Origin: Acidimicrobiaceae bacterium
Lineage (GTDB): Bacteria > Actinomycetota > Acidimicrobiia > Acidimicrobiales > UBA8190
Length of the DNA: 23,534 nt
Assembly (NCBI GenBank): GCA_003453695.1
Contig: DMNK01000071.1
Location: 1 to 23,534, forward strand
Direction of reading: 5' to 3'
Shown in pieces: positions 1-6,655 of the stretch (positions are counted from its first letter, which is position 1; every line of letters begins with the position of its first letter). Made by a program: the position numbers and the translations under genes. A model generated the notes under the pieces. The model was not told the DNA's origin, made no database searches, and worked only from the letters and a program-made list of their open reading frames with translations.

Positions 1-36
1 ACTAGACGACCCCGGTCCGTGGCGATGTCTCGCCCG

Positions 37-642
37 TCAGCCTGCTCGGCGCCAAGGCATGAGCTGCACCGCATGGACGTCGTCGCAGGCACGGATGAGC
101 GTGAGCATTGCGGCCGTGGGCACATCGAGGCTCGCTGCCAGGACCGGGCCGCCGGGCTCGAGTTCGAACTCTTCACCCATCGCCACCAGTAGCTCTGCCC
201 GGTGCCGAAGAGTCGAATTGCACACCAGCGTGTCTCGGCACCACACGGCGCGAACAGCCTTGCCATCGATGGCCCCGCGAACCAGGAACATGCGCGGATG
301 GCTGAGTTGGGTCGGCCACCGGAGCCGATGACTCTCCCCGACCAACAGCTGCGAGGCGCGGCGTAACCGCCGTGCGGCTGCCACGGCCGCTTCCCGCTTG
401 CGCCTCAAGGAGTCGCCCGGTGGCGCCTGACGGATCTCGGTCGTCACTGTGGAGTCTCCACTGTGCTCAGAGGCGGCCGCCGGCGGTTCGACCGATGTCG
501 GAGAGTCGTGTATTTGTGTTCGATCGGGTTTGGCACCCTCTGCTTCTCGCTGCAAGAGACGCTGGATCGGCGCCGAACCCGAGCAGCCACGCTCAACGGT
601 TGTTCCGGTGCTGGGCCCGGCGCCGAGACCTGCGTCAGGCAC
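37..642 (-). CDS. Hypothetical protein co-transcribed with hsp20
   Basis: I do not recognise a family. I chose the GTG at 642 because it overlaps the hsp20 stop (635-637) and has GAAGGAG about 7 nt upstream, inside the last hsp20 codons; the open frame continues to 810 but that part only shadows hsp20. The product is 201 residues. The first half is rich in Ser, Pro, Gly and Thr and looks disordered. An Arg/Ala-rich helix follows (about 98-115), then a compact C-terminal part with an Ala/Leu-rich end. There is no signal peptide or membrane segment. The 8-nt overlap implies translational coupling to hsp20, so it should share the heat-shock control seen upstream. A role in proteostasis is inference only. 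Confidence 0.6.
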   Translation of the reverse strand: MPDAGLGAGPSTGTTVERGCSGSAPIQRLLQREAEGAKPDRTQIHDSPTSVEPPAAASEHSGDSTVTTEIRQAPPGDSLRRKREAAVAAARRLRRASQLLVGESHRLRWPTQLSHPRMFLVRGAIDGKAVRAVWCRDTLVCNSTLRHRAELLVAMGEEFELEPGGPVLAASLDVPTAAMLTLIRACDDVHAVQLMPWRRAG

Positions 643-1069
643 TGAGTTGCTCCTTCTCCCCGCGACTCGTGACGGGGATGCGGCGAGGCTTTGCGTGGGC
701 TGCGACAGGGATGGAAAGAATGAGCACTCCCTGCTCGTAATCGGCCGTGATGTGCTCGGTGTCGAGATTGTCTCCGAGAAAGACTTGGCGAGTGAACGTG
801 CCGTAGACACGTTCGGACACCAGCCGCTCGACCCCCTCGTTCATGGGGAGAGCCGGGCGGTCAGCCTTCACGGTGAGCACGTTGTCCTCGACGGTCAGGT
901 CGATGGAATCGACGTCGATACCGGGAAGGTCGAACTGGATCAGAAAGACGTCCTCCTTGCGGTAGGCGTCCATCGGCATCGCCAAGGAGCGAGAGCCGTT
1001 GCTGAGCCCCCAGAACTGCTGGGCCAAGCGATCCAGTTCACGGAACGGGTCAGTGCGAACCAGAGCCAT
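635..1069 (-). CDS. Small heat-shock protein, Hsp20/alpha-crystallin family
   Basis: ATP-independent holdase chaperone that binds unfolding proteins in the cytoplasm. The 144-residue product begins MALVRTDPFRELDRLAQQ, the classic start of actinobacterial Hsp18/Acr-type proteins, and carries an alpha-crystallin domain (about 35-135) with the GVLILSIPVA strand near the end. I chose the ATG at 1069 because GGGAGG (1083-1078) lies 8 nt upstream; GTG 1078 and ATG 1075 in the same frame are too close to it. A CIRCE operator and a promoter overlapping it lie 70-100 nt upstream, so HrcA repression is likely. The next gene overlaps its stop codon. Confidence 0.93.
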   Translation of the reverse strand: MALVRTDPFRELDRLAQQFWGLSNGSRSLAMPMDAYRKEDVFLIQFDLPGIDVDSIDLTVEDNVLTVKADRPALPMNEGVERLVSERVYGTFTRQVFLGDNLDTEHITADYEQGVLILSIPVAAHAKPRRIPVTSRGEKEQLSA

Positions 1070-1141
1070 GATCATCACCTCCCAAAGTGCGTTTGCGTTC
1101 TCAGCTCCGCATCGCAGATCAAGTTGTAATGACTGGGGACA

Positions 1142-1171
1142 CTATTAGCACTCTGCGAGGGAGAGTGCCAA
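1142..1171 (-). promoter_or_regulatory. Predicted hsp20 promoter overlapping CIRCE
   Basis: Reading the minus strand, TTGGCA (1171-1166) is followed by an 18-nt spacer and TAATAG (1147-1142). The -35 and spacer are the CIRCE arms themselves. The expected 5' UTR is about 65 nt and contains the GGGAGG Shine-Dalgarno. Prediction from sequence match only. Confidence 0.55.
1145..1171 (-). promoter_or_regulatory. CIRCE operator (HrcA binding site) for hsp20
   Basis: On the + strand the sequence reads TTAGCACTC, nine bases, GAGTGCCAA. The consensus is TTAGCACTC-N9-GAGTGCTAA, so 17 of 18 arm bases match. It lies about 75 nt upstream of the hsp20 ATG and overlaps the predicted -35 and spacer, where a bound repressor would block RNA polymerase. 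HrcA itself is not in this window. Confidence 0.88.
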
Positions 1172-1434
1172 GAGGCAGCGCCAAAAATGCAGCTGACCAG
1201 CGATTTGGCCGGGAGCGCGACCCTCCGGCACGCCCGGTGGGGGGCGCACCGCTCGGGAGGATGACCCCCCCCGCACACACCTTGGGTCCCTCGGTCCCCG
1301 CCGCTCACGCCTTGCTGACCTCATCGAGGCGGCAGCCCGGCTGGTCCCGGCCCCCGTGCGCGCCGTGCAATGGGCCTTACAGGGCCGAAAGGCTCAGAGA
1401 TCTGTGACCTCGGTGGGTTTGCGTTTCAGGACCA
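1172..1434. other. Intergenic region, no gene seen
   Basis: This stretch separates the hsp20 operator from the promoter of the next gene. It has runs of C and G near 1238-1270, but no reading frame with a start signal and recognisable product, and no clear repeat or RNA gene. Confidence 0.4.
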
Positions 1435-1463
1435 TTGACACCGATGGCCGCATGCGGTGCAAT
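1435..1463 (+). promoter_or_regulatory. Predicted promoter of the secreted GH25-like gene
   Basis: A perfect TTGACA (1435-1440) is followed by a 17-nt spacer and TGCAAT (1458-1463). The predicted transcript would have a leader of roughly 115 nt before the ATG at 1588, long enough to hold RNA structure. Confidence 0.55.
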
Positions 1464-1557
1464 ACCGCTCAAGTCGCGGGGAGGGGCGCGTCGAATCAGA
1501 GGGGTCGGGCGAACCCGGCGGGGAGCTCGGCGTCTTTACCGAAAAAGTGCCGATTTC

Positions 1558-1583
1558 GGCGCGTCAGTTCGTCGCGCCTGGAG
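1558..1583 (+). promoter_or_regulatory. Leader hairpin directly before the Shine-Dalgarno
   Basis: GGCGCG (1558-1563) and CGCGCC (1573-1578) form a perfect 6-bp stem with a 9-nt loop. It ends one base before GGAG (1580-1583), the likely ribosome binding site for ATG 1588. A second short stem, CGGG-CGAA-CCCG, lies near 1506-1517. This could affect translation; no known riboswitch consensus was matched. Confidence 0.35.
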
Positions 1584-1587
1584 AGAG

Positions 1588-2586
1588 ATGCTTCCCCGCC
1601 GAATTCCAAGCAACGACCCTGGCAAGCGCCGCCTCGCCGTGCGCCCCCTGCTCAGTCTCGTCGCCACCAGCATGGCCGTGTCGGTGTCGATCTCGGTGCT
1701 CCGTGTGCCTCTGGCGTCGGCCGGACCGCACTCGGTCGACGCCAAGGCAGCCGTCCGCAGCGGCCATAGCGCTCTTGTCGCCCTTCCTCCGGTCAGGACC
1801 GGCAAGTTGCTGTTCGGGGTCTCGGCCCTGACGGCGCCCACCACCGTGACCCTGCCGAAGGGCCTGTTCCAGGAGGTGCTCACCAAGCCGGCAGCCCCGG
1901 GATCGGGCACTGCCGCCCAGCTCGCCCCACCGCCGCCTCCTGTGGTGTCGCCCTACCCCCACACGTCCCTGGGCTTCGACATCTCGTGGCCGCAGTGCAG
2001 TTCTCCCTTCCCGGGGCCTCAGGAGGTGGCTCCAGTGGGGGTCAACAACGGGTCGGCCTTCACGGTCAACCCCTGCCTCTCGACCGAGGCGGCCTGGGCA
2101 GGATCGTCGCTGACGCTCTACACCAACCTGAACTCGCCTACCAACCAGTCGGATCCCTCGCAGTGGGCCACCGGGCCGGCCGGAACCTGCACGGACTTCG
2201 GATGCGTCTCTTGGAACTACGGCTACAAGTCCGCCCAGTGGGCCATGCAGGCGGCTCACGACTCTGGAGCCTCCAGCAAGACCTGGTGGCTGGACGTCGA
2301 GACGAGCAACATCTGGTCCCCGAACACGCAGGCCAACGACGACGTCGTCGCCGGGGCCATTGCTGCCATCCGCCAGGCCGGTGCACAGCCCGCCGTCTAC
2401 GCCACGGCGCGCCAGTGGCAGGAGATCGCAGGGGGCTTCAGCCCCGGCGTCCCCGTGTGGTACCCGATCGGCGACACTCCGGCACCGCCAGCCTCGTTCT
2501 GTTCGCCGACGAGCTTCGCCGGGGGCCCGGTGTACATGGTGCAAAGCCTGGCCGGAAGCCCCTACGACCAGGACTACACCTGCTGA
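1588..2586 (+). CDS. Secreted GH25/DUF1906-like TIM-barrel protein
   Basis: Predicted exported protein of 332 residues. I start it at ATG 1588 (GGAG at 1580-1583), which puts a basic N-terminus (RR, KRR) before a hydrophobic segment (about 18-45) ending in ASAG, a good signal peptide or anchor. A Pro/Ala-rich linker (about 100-124) leads to the catalytic-type domain. It has GFDISWPQC (D131) near the first strand and WWLDVETSNIW (D236, E238) later, the Asp/DxE arrangement of GH25 muramidase-like and DUF1906 barrels. Six cysteines in the mature part (137, 163, 201, 206, 305, 332) suggest disulfides. A role in cell-wall hydrolysis or remodelling is inferred from the family; the substrate is unknown. 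Confidence 0.75.
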   Translation: MLPRRIPSNDPGKRRLAVRPLLSLVATSMAVSVSISVLRVPLASAGPHSVDAKAAVRSGHSALVALPPVRTGKLLFGVSALTAPTTVTLPKGLFQEVLTKPAAPGSGTAAQLAPPPPPVVSPYPHTSLGFDISWPQCSSPFPGPQEVAPVGVNNGSAFTVNPCLSTEAAWAGSSLTLYTNLNSPTNQSDPSQWATGPAGTCTDFGCVSWNYGYKSAQWAMQAAHDSGASSKTWWLDVETSNIWSPNTQANDDVVAGAIAAIRQAGAQPAVYATARQWQEIAGGFSPGVPVWYPIGDTPAPPASFCSPTSFAGGPVYMVQSLAGSPYDQDYTC

Positions 2587-2609
2587 GTCCCTTCCACCGG
2601 CGCCTCTCG

Positions 2610-3080
2610 CTAGGCCACCAGTCGGGCGAGATGGACAAGCGAGTTGTCCAGATGATCGGGGGGGAACGGGGGAAACCCGATGTGCTCACGGAGGGCGTCC
2701 GGGACCGCAGACCAGTCGTAGGACAGGGTGACTTCGGTTCCGGAGCGCCCCGCCGGCCTCAGGTCATAGCGCCACACCCAGCCACCGAATCGGAGGGTTC
2801 CGTCGTCGCCGTCGTACCCCGGCTCCCAGGAGATGGCGCTCGGCGGATCGAACACCTTGAGCCGGTTCGCCATCTGGTAGTCCCCGTCCGGGTGGTTGGG
2901 GTGGTACATGGCGATCCGAAATATCTGCCCAGCCGCGGTCAACGGGTCACCGCCGACGGGTTCGCGGACCCAGCCGGTGCCGTCGATGGCGGCGTGCTTG
3001 GCCGGGTCGGCCAGCACCGCGAAGATGACCTCCGCCGGAGCATCGATGACTGTGGTGGCACTGACACTCTCGTCGGCCAT
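2610..3080 (-). CDS. SRPBCC-family (polyketide cyclase/START-like) protein
   Basis: A 156-residue cytoplasmic protein of the SRPBCC helix-grip fold, which holds hydrophobic ligands in a deep pocket. Evidence is the N-terminal strand VSATTVIDAPAEVIFAVLADP, the following helix, and the closing strands TEVTLSYDWSAV with a C-terminal helix (DHLDNSLVHLARL). ATG 3080 is preceded by GGGAGGAGG about 8 nt upstream. Its start lies 71 nt after the thioesterase stop on the same strand, so the two may be co-transcribed. It converges on the GH25-like gene with 23 nt between stops. The ligand or reaction cannot be told from sequence. Confidence 0.85.
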   Translation of the reverse strand: MADESVSATTVIDAPAEVIFAVLADPAKHAAIDGTGWVREPVGGDPLTAAGQIFRIAMYHPNHPDGDYQMANRLKVFDPPSAISWEPGYDGDDGTLRFGGWVWRYDLRPAGRSGTEVTLSYDWSAVPDALREHIGFPPFPPDHLDNSLVHLARLVA

Positions 3081-3151
3081 GCGGACTGCCTCCTCCCGAC
3101 GCAGGCTACCGCCGTGTCCGAGGGCCATTTTCGCTGTTCGCCCTGTGGCGC

Positions 3152-3559
3152 TCAGGCTCGCCGGTCCGGCGGCGCGGACAGGTTCTGCACCCGGAGCTGA
3201 CCACGGGCAACCAGCTTGCCGTCGCTCTCGCGTTCGATTTCGACCAGCCAGATCTGCTGGGTCCGGCCGGTGAAGATCGGCGTGCCGGTCGCCCGCACCC
3301 GGCCCGTGCGATGAGGTCGTAGGAAGTCGGTGGAATTGGCCACTCCCACGACGGCCAGGTCTCCGGGCATCTCGTGAGCGGCGGCCGCGGCGCCGTGGCT
3401 CCCCACGGATTCCACGACCGAGGACCACACCCCGCCGTGGACGATCCCGTAAGGCTGCTGGTGACGCTCGTCGATGTCGACGTGAGCCACCACCCGCGTC
3501 GGCGTCATCTCTTCGACCCGGATTCCCAATGCACTGTCCCAACCGGGTTGTGGTTCCAT
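3152..3559 (-). CDS. PaaI-like hotdog-fold acyl-CoA thioesterase
   Basis: Predicted thioesterase of 135 residues that would hydrolyse acyl- or aryl-CoA esters. The hotdog signature is IVHGGVWSSVVESVGS (about 39-54), with HGG at 41-43 and a Glu (E50) where PaaI-type enzymes place the catalytic acid. The later strands VVGVANSTDFLRPHRTGRV and TGRTQQIWLVEIE are typical of the fold. I chose ATG 3559 because AGGAGGGAG lies just upstream; the frame stays open to 3814 without a second signal. It diverges from the SCO6745-family pseudogene. The substrate is unknown. Confidence 0.87.
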   Translation of the reverse strand: MEPQPGWDSALGIRVEEMTPTRVVAHVDIDERHQQPYGIVHGGVWSSVVESVGSHGAAAAAHEMPGDLAVVGVANSTDFLRPHRTGRVRATGTPIFTGRTQQIWLVEIERESDGKLVARGQLRVQNLSAPPDRRA

Positions 3560-3622
3560 CGGCTCCCTCCTGTGCCGGACCTTGTACCACACGCCTGAAC
3601 AGGGCATGGCACCATTGGCCGG

Positions 3623-4077
3623 ATGAAGCCGGCGCGCTCCATGTGGCAATACGGCGAGCCCGTCAACGCCGTCGTCTACTACGCCCCGGAAGTTCGAGAA
3701 GCCACCGATGCTCTCGGCCTGAAGGGCGGATGGATGAGCTATTTCGGTTGCCGGGCTGCGCCTCTCGGAGCCGCCACGGCGCCGGTCGTCAGTGCGCTCT
3801 TCTACAACTTCCATCCGAAGATGGTCGAACGCGCCGTTCCCGATGTGTGGAGCTATGCAGCTCCGGTGTCGCTCCTCGACGCCCGCCTCAGCGCCATGGA
3901 TCTTGCCCTGCGACGGGTGCTCGGAGACGCCGTGGTGTCGTCCTCATCGGTTGCCCGTGCCGCCGAGCTGAGGAACTTGTCGCCCTGCTCCGTCCCATTG
4001 CTCAAGAGGTGATGACCTCAGGGGCGGTTCCGAACCGCAACAACATGGGTGTTCCCTGGCCGCCTCAGGACGGTTGA
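3623..4077 (+). pseudogene. SCO6745-family protein, frameshifted and truncated
   Basis: The N-terminal part in the frame of ATG 3623 (WQYGEPVNAVVYYAPEVRE, then YFGCRAAPLGAATAPVVSALFYNF) looks like the start of SCO6745-family proteins. That frame stops at 4012 with unrelated residues. Family-like sequence (AEELVALLRPIAQEV, then a GVPWP motif) continues in the -1 relative frame from about 3960 and stops at 4077. The break is therefore near 3955-3975. Even when joined, the product is about 150 residues, roughly half the family length as I know it; the region holding the usual LWHAAT-type motif is missing. I read this as a decaying gene. A short functional protein is possible but less likely. Confidence 0.62.
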
Positions 4078-4095
4078 CCTTTTGGGAGCCCTTCG

Positions 4096-4446
4096 CTACC
4101 CCGCTTGGGCACGGGCGAGTTTGCCTCGGGCGAGGTCCTCGACCTGACGGACGAAGCGAGGGCTGCGGCGAAAGCGCGCTCCGATCTCTGCGTAGCTGAC
4201 CCCGGCGTCCCGCAGGGCAAGGACCCGTCGTTCCAGTGGTCGCAGGACGTGCGCAGTGGTCACCGGTGTCGTCCCCGGCCGACGCAGTGCGCCGAGCTCG
4301 AGGATCTGGGTGACGCTCCTTCGGCTGCGCCGGAACCTCCAGGCAACCTCGGCCAGATCGACGCCGGCGTCCACGAGCCGTTTCACTCGGCGCTCGAGTG
4401 GCCGTAAGTGCGCCTCGCTGGTGCCGGCCACATTGCTCACTTGCAC
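4096..4446 (-). CDS. Small protein with two tandem copies of one helix-turn-helix
   Basis: A 116-residue basic protein made almost entirely of a duplicated unit. Residues 13-51 and 67-105 align without gaps, with about 24 of 39 positions identical, sharing LRPLERRV, DAGV, AE and RFRRS. Each unit looks like the last DNA-binding helices of a sigma-70 region 4 or MarR/Xre-like HTH, with the RFRRS segment as recognition helix. The start is uncertain: GTG 4446 gives the longest frame, GTG 4440 and GTG 4431 are alternatives, and none has a strong Shine-Dalgarno. Likely a DNA-binding regulator, by inference. It sits between two decayed genes. Confidence 0.65.
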   Translation of the reverse strand: MQVSNVAGTSEAHLRPLERRVKRLVDAGVDLAEVAWRFRRSRRSVTQILELGALRRPGTTPVTTAHVLRPLERRVLALRDAGVSYAEIGARFRRSPRFVRQVEDLARGKLARAQAG

Positions 4447-4542
4447 CAGGATAGCCCGGGGCTACCAGGGTGCCTGGCCCATGGATGTCCGTTGGTGATC
4501 GATTGGGTCGTCAACGACGGGACGCGACGACACGCATCGCCA

Positions 4543-4890
4543 TGACCGCCAGTGAGGCGGTAGGGTCGGACAGGGTGAACAAGGAGAGCCTGGTTCGTCG
4601 GCTGCTGCCCTTTCAGAACCGGGTGGTGAACCCCGTCGTCGTTGCGCCGATCACGCGCGGTCTCGCTCCAGCGACGTGCGCGCTCCTCGAGACCAAGGGT
4701 CGCCGCACTGGTCGCTTTCACCACACCCCGCCGGCCGACGGCCTCGAAGGCAACACCTTCTGGCTCATCGCCGGGCGCGGCGAGAAAGCCAGTACACCTC
4801 CGGTCATCCTCGCTCGCCGCTCCCAGGAAGAAAGGCGGTGCGCGCCTACTGTCCCCCGACCACGACCGTCCACTGCCGAATGGTCCACTT
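4543..4890 (+). pseudogene. Deazaflavin (F420)-dependent nitroreductase-family remnant
   Basis: The frame from ATG 4543 (or GTG 4575) encodes RVVNPVV, RGLAPATCALLETKGRRTG and DGLEGNTFWLIAGRGEKA, which match the core of the Ddn-like deazaflavin-dependent nitroreductases. The expected next block (YVRNI..NPRV) is absent. After about 4790 only scraps appear in other frames: QYT in one, PRKKGGARLLSPDHD in another. This fits two or more small indels. The 3' end runs into the convergent YciI-like gene. The right boundary is approximate. An intact family member has about 130-150 residues. Confidence 0.5.
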
Positions 4891-5121
4891 CTTGACCAGG
4901 CCTTCGCGGACGTAGGGGTCGCGGGCGACGAAATCCCTCACCGCTGACTCGTCGGCTCGGAACACCAGGGCCGCACCGTCGGGCGGGTCGGCGTACGCGC
5001 CTGCCAGGACCAGCTCGCCGCGTGCTTCCGCCTCCCGGGCGAGCCCGAGGTGCTCTTCGCGGAAGGCCTGCCGACGCTCGACGTAGTCATCCACCACCTC
5101 GTAGAGGAGCAGGTGGTACAC
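4846..5121 (-). CDS. YciI-like protein (muconolactone-isomerase-type ferredoxin-like fold)
   Basis: A 91-residue protein with the YciI layout: an opening strand with YHLLLYEVVDDY, a helix with RRQAFREEHLGLAREAEARG, LVLAGAYADPPDGAALVF, then ESAVRDFVARDPYV and WTIRQWTVVVG. YciI-like proteins are small dimers of uncertain function. The start is GTG 5121; the preceding membrane-protein stop is 6 nt upstream, and GAGGA overlapping that stop provides the ribosome site. It is therefore the third gene of the merR operon. Its 3' end overlaps the degenerate tail of the nitroreductase remnant. Confidence 0.83.
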   Translation of the reverse strand: MYHLLLYEVVDDYVERRQAFREEHLGLAREAEARGELVLAGAYADPPDGAALVFRADESAVRDFVARDPYVREGLVKKWTIRQWTVVVGGQ

Positions 5122-5127
5122 GGGTCC

Positions 5128-5655
5128 TCAGTGCCGAACGAGGGCGTTCGTCCCGCGCCGTGCCCGCCAGGCGAACTCGAAGGAGTAGGCGGCGATCAGC
5201 ACGGCGATGAACAAGATCGACTCGGTCCGGTCGACCACGCTTCGCCCGACGACGGCCCCGGCCAGCTCCACAGCCCCCAGCATGGCCCACCCGGGAGCGC
5301 TGAGGGCACAGTGCGCCTCTCGACAGCGCCAGAAGTTGACCAGGCACCAGCTGGCCGCCGCCAATGTCGCCACCGCCGCCAGCACCAGCCCTGGCCGTAC
5401 ACCGAGGTTGGGTCGCATGGCGATGGCCACCCACACCAGCCCGAAGAAGATCCACTGACCCTTGCCGGTCGGCAGGAGGCGGTCGGCGAGGCGTTTGGAC
5501 CGAGTGTCGCCCGGCAATCGGGGCGGGGAGCAGAGGATCTGTGACCAGGCGGAGGACGTTCGGTGGCCGGCCTGGGTCGCGGCGCTCGGAGCCGGGCCGG
5601 TGTCGCCCAGGGCTCCATGGTCGTCGGAGGTGACGGGAGACGGCCGCTGCGTCAC
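5128..5655 (-). CDS. Four-helix membrane protein in merR operon
   Basis: Predicted integral membrane protein of 175 residues with no family I can name. After about 60 polar residues there are hydrophobic segments near 66-80, 87-107, 122-140 and 145-162. A cysteine-bearing stretch, WCLVNFWRCREAHC (C104, C111, C116), lies at the end of the second segment and could contact a soft metal. GTG 5655 overlaps the merR stop as GTGA, so translation is coupled. Its place between a mercury-type MerR and a YciI-like gene suggests a role in metal handling, but it does not look like MerT, MerC or MerF to me. Confidence 0.75.
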   Translation of the reverse strand: MTQRPSPVTSDDHGALGDTGPAPSAATQAGHRTSSAWSQILCSPPRLPGDTRSKRLADRLLPTGKGQWIFFGLVWVAIAMRPNLGVRPGLVLAAVATLAAASWCLVNFWRCREAHCALSAPGWAMLGAVELAGAVVGRSVVDRTESILFIAVLIAAYSFEFAWRARRGTNALVRH

Positions 5656-6047
5656 TGGTTCCCACCGAGGGTGTCGAGCAGCGGGCAGTCCCTCTGGCCC
5701 CTGGGGAGCTCACAGGTGGCCACCAGCCGACCCAGCGAGTCCTTCATGGCCAGCAGGGCCGTCACCTTGTCGTCGAGCTCAGCCATCTTCTCCTCAGCCA
5801 TCTTGCGGGCGGCATCGCAACGCCGGGGCCCGCCCGACGCGAGCTCCAGCAAGGCGGCAACTTGCTCGAGGCTGAACCCGAGACACTGGGCCGCCTTGGT
5901 GAAGCGAACGATCCGCACCGCGTCGGACTCGTAGGCCCGGTACCCGGATCCCGATCGCTTCGGTTCGGCGAGCAGGCCGCGCCGCTCGTAGTAGCGCAGC
6001 GTCTGGACGTTGACGCCGGCGGCAGCGGCCACTTCCGAGATTCGCAT
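5652..6047 (-). CDS. MerR-family regulator with mercury-type cysteines
   Basis: A 131-residue MerR protein: winged HTH at the N-terminus (ISEVAAAAGVNVQTLRYYERRGLL, then the wing SGYRAY) followed by the dimerisation helix and an effector loop. Cysteines at 77, 112 and 121 have spacings of 35 and 9, identical to C82, C117 and C126 of Tn501 MerR, and the end RDCPLLDTL matches its CPLI loop. This argues for Hg(II) or another thiophilic metal as inducer. ATG 6047 lies 6 nt after a TACCCT -10, so the transcript is probably leaderless, and no Shine-Dalgarno is visible. It heads an operon with the membrane and YciI-like genes. Confidence 0.9.
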   Translation of the reverse strand: MRISEVAAAAGVNVQTLRYYERRGLLAEPKRSGSGYRAYESDAVRIVRFTKAAQCLGFSLEQVAALLELASGGPRRCDAARKMAEEKMAELDDKVTALLAMKDSLGRLVATCELPRGQRDCPLLDTLGGNQ

Positions 6048-6053
6048 GGAGGC

Positions 6054-6085
6054 AGGGTAAACCCTGTACCCGGATACCGGGTCAA
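6054..6085 (-). promoter_or_regulatory. MerR-type promoter/operator with 20-bp spacer
   Basis: On the minus strand TTGACC (6085-6080) and TACCCT (6059-6054) are 20 bp apart, the over-long spacing that MerR proteins correct by twisting DNA. The spacer region carries the perfect dyad ACCCGG-TAT-CCGGGT (6082-6068). A second palindrome, AGGGT-TT-ACCCT, spans the -10. The predicted start site coincides with the ATG at 6047. Confidence 0.72.
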
Positions 6086-6198
6086 GTGGCTTCCCCTGCA
6101 CCTGGGATTGCAGACACATCGACCTCGACCACCACCGGCCACGTCCGGCCGTTTGCGGTGCTCCGGCATGCGAACGCCCGACCCGTAGGCTCGGGGAG

Positions 6199-6639
6199 AT
6201 GACGATTCGGCGGATGGACAACGTGAGCGTCGTCGTCGAAGACCTCGAGGCTGCTACCGCGTTCTTCGTCGAACTCGGCATGCACCTCGTGGGTGAGGCA
6301 ACGGTCGAAGGCGGCTGGGTGGACCGTCTCGTCGGCCTCGAGAACGTCAGCGCTGACCTGGCATTGATGCAGACGCCGGACGGTCACGGCCGCCTCGAGC
6401 TGACGAGGTTTCACACGCCGAGGGCGGTCCGCGCCGAGCCCGAAGACGCACCGGTCAACACGCTCGGCATTCGTCGCATCATGTTCGCCGTCGACGACAT
6501 CGAGGCCGTCCTGGCCCGCCTGCAATCCCGCGGGGCCGAGCTCGTTGGCGAGATGGAACAGTACGACGACCACTACCGGCTCTGTTACGTGCGCGGGCCT
6601 GAGGGCGTAGTCCTCGCACTGGCCGAGGAGCTCGGCTGA
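6199..6639 (+). CDS. VOC-superfamily (glyoxalase/dioxygenase-like) protein
   Basis: A 146-residue protein with two beta-alpha-beta-beta-beta modules of the vicinal oxygen chelate fold: MDNVSVVVEDLEAATAFFVELGM at the start and IRRIMFAVDDIEAVLARLQSRGAELVG in the second half, ending with GPEGVVLALAEEL. The usual first-strand metal His is replaced by Asn-Val, so this is not a classic glyoxalase I; the closing Glu is present. ATG 6199 sits 7 nt after TAGGCT (6186-6191), pointing to a leaderless message. It is followed by an epoxide hydrolase gene 16 nt downstream. The substrate is unknown. Confidence 0.88.
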   Translation: MTIRRMDNVSVVVEDLEAATAFFVELGMHLVGEATVEGGWVDRLVGLENVSADLALMQTPDGHGRLELTRFHTPRAVRAEPEDAPVNTLGIRRIMFAVDDIEAVLARLQSRGAELVGEMEQYDDHYRLCYVRGPEGVVLALAEELG

Positions 6640-6655
6640 AAGACATACTCGCGAC

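Noticed and set aside
643..810. Longer N-terminus for the gene downstream of hsp20
   Set aside because: It lies wholly inside hsp20 in another frame, and the GTG at 642 has a good Shine-Dalgarno.
1464..1587. c-di-AMP (ydaO/yuaA) riboswitch in the leader of the GH25-like gene
   Set aside because: The gene type and leader length fit, and a GTCAG fragment is present, but the conserved GGGGTGAATC-like and GGGGAACC-like blocks are missing.
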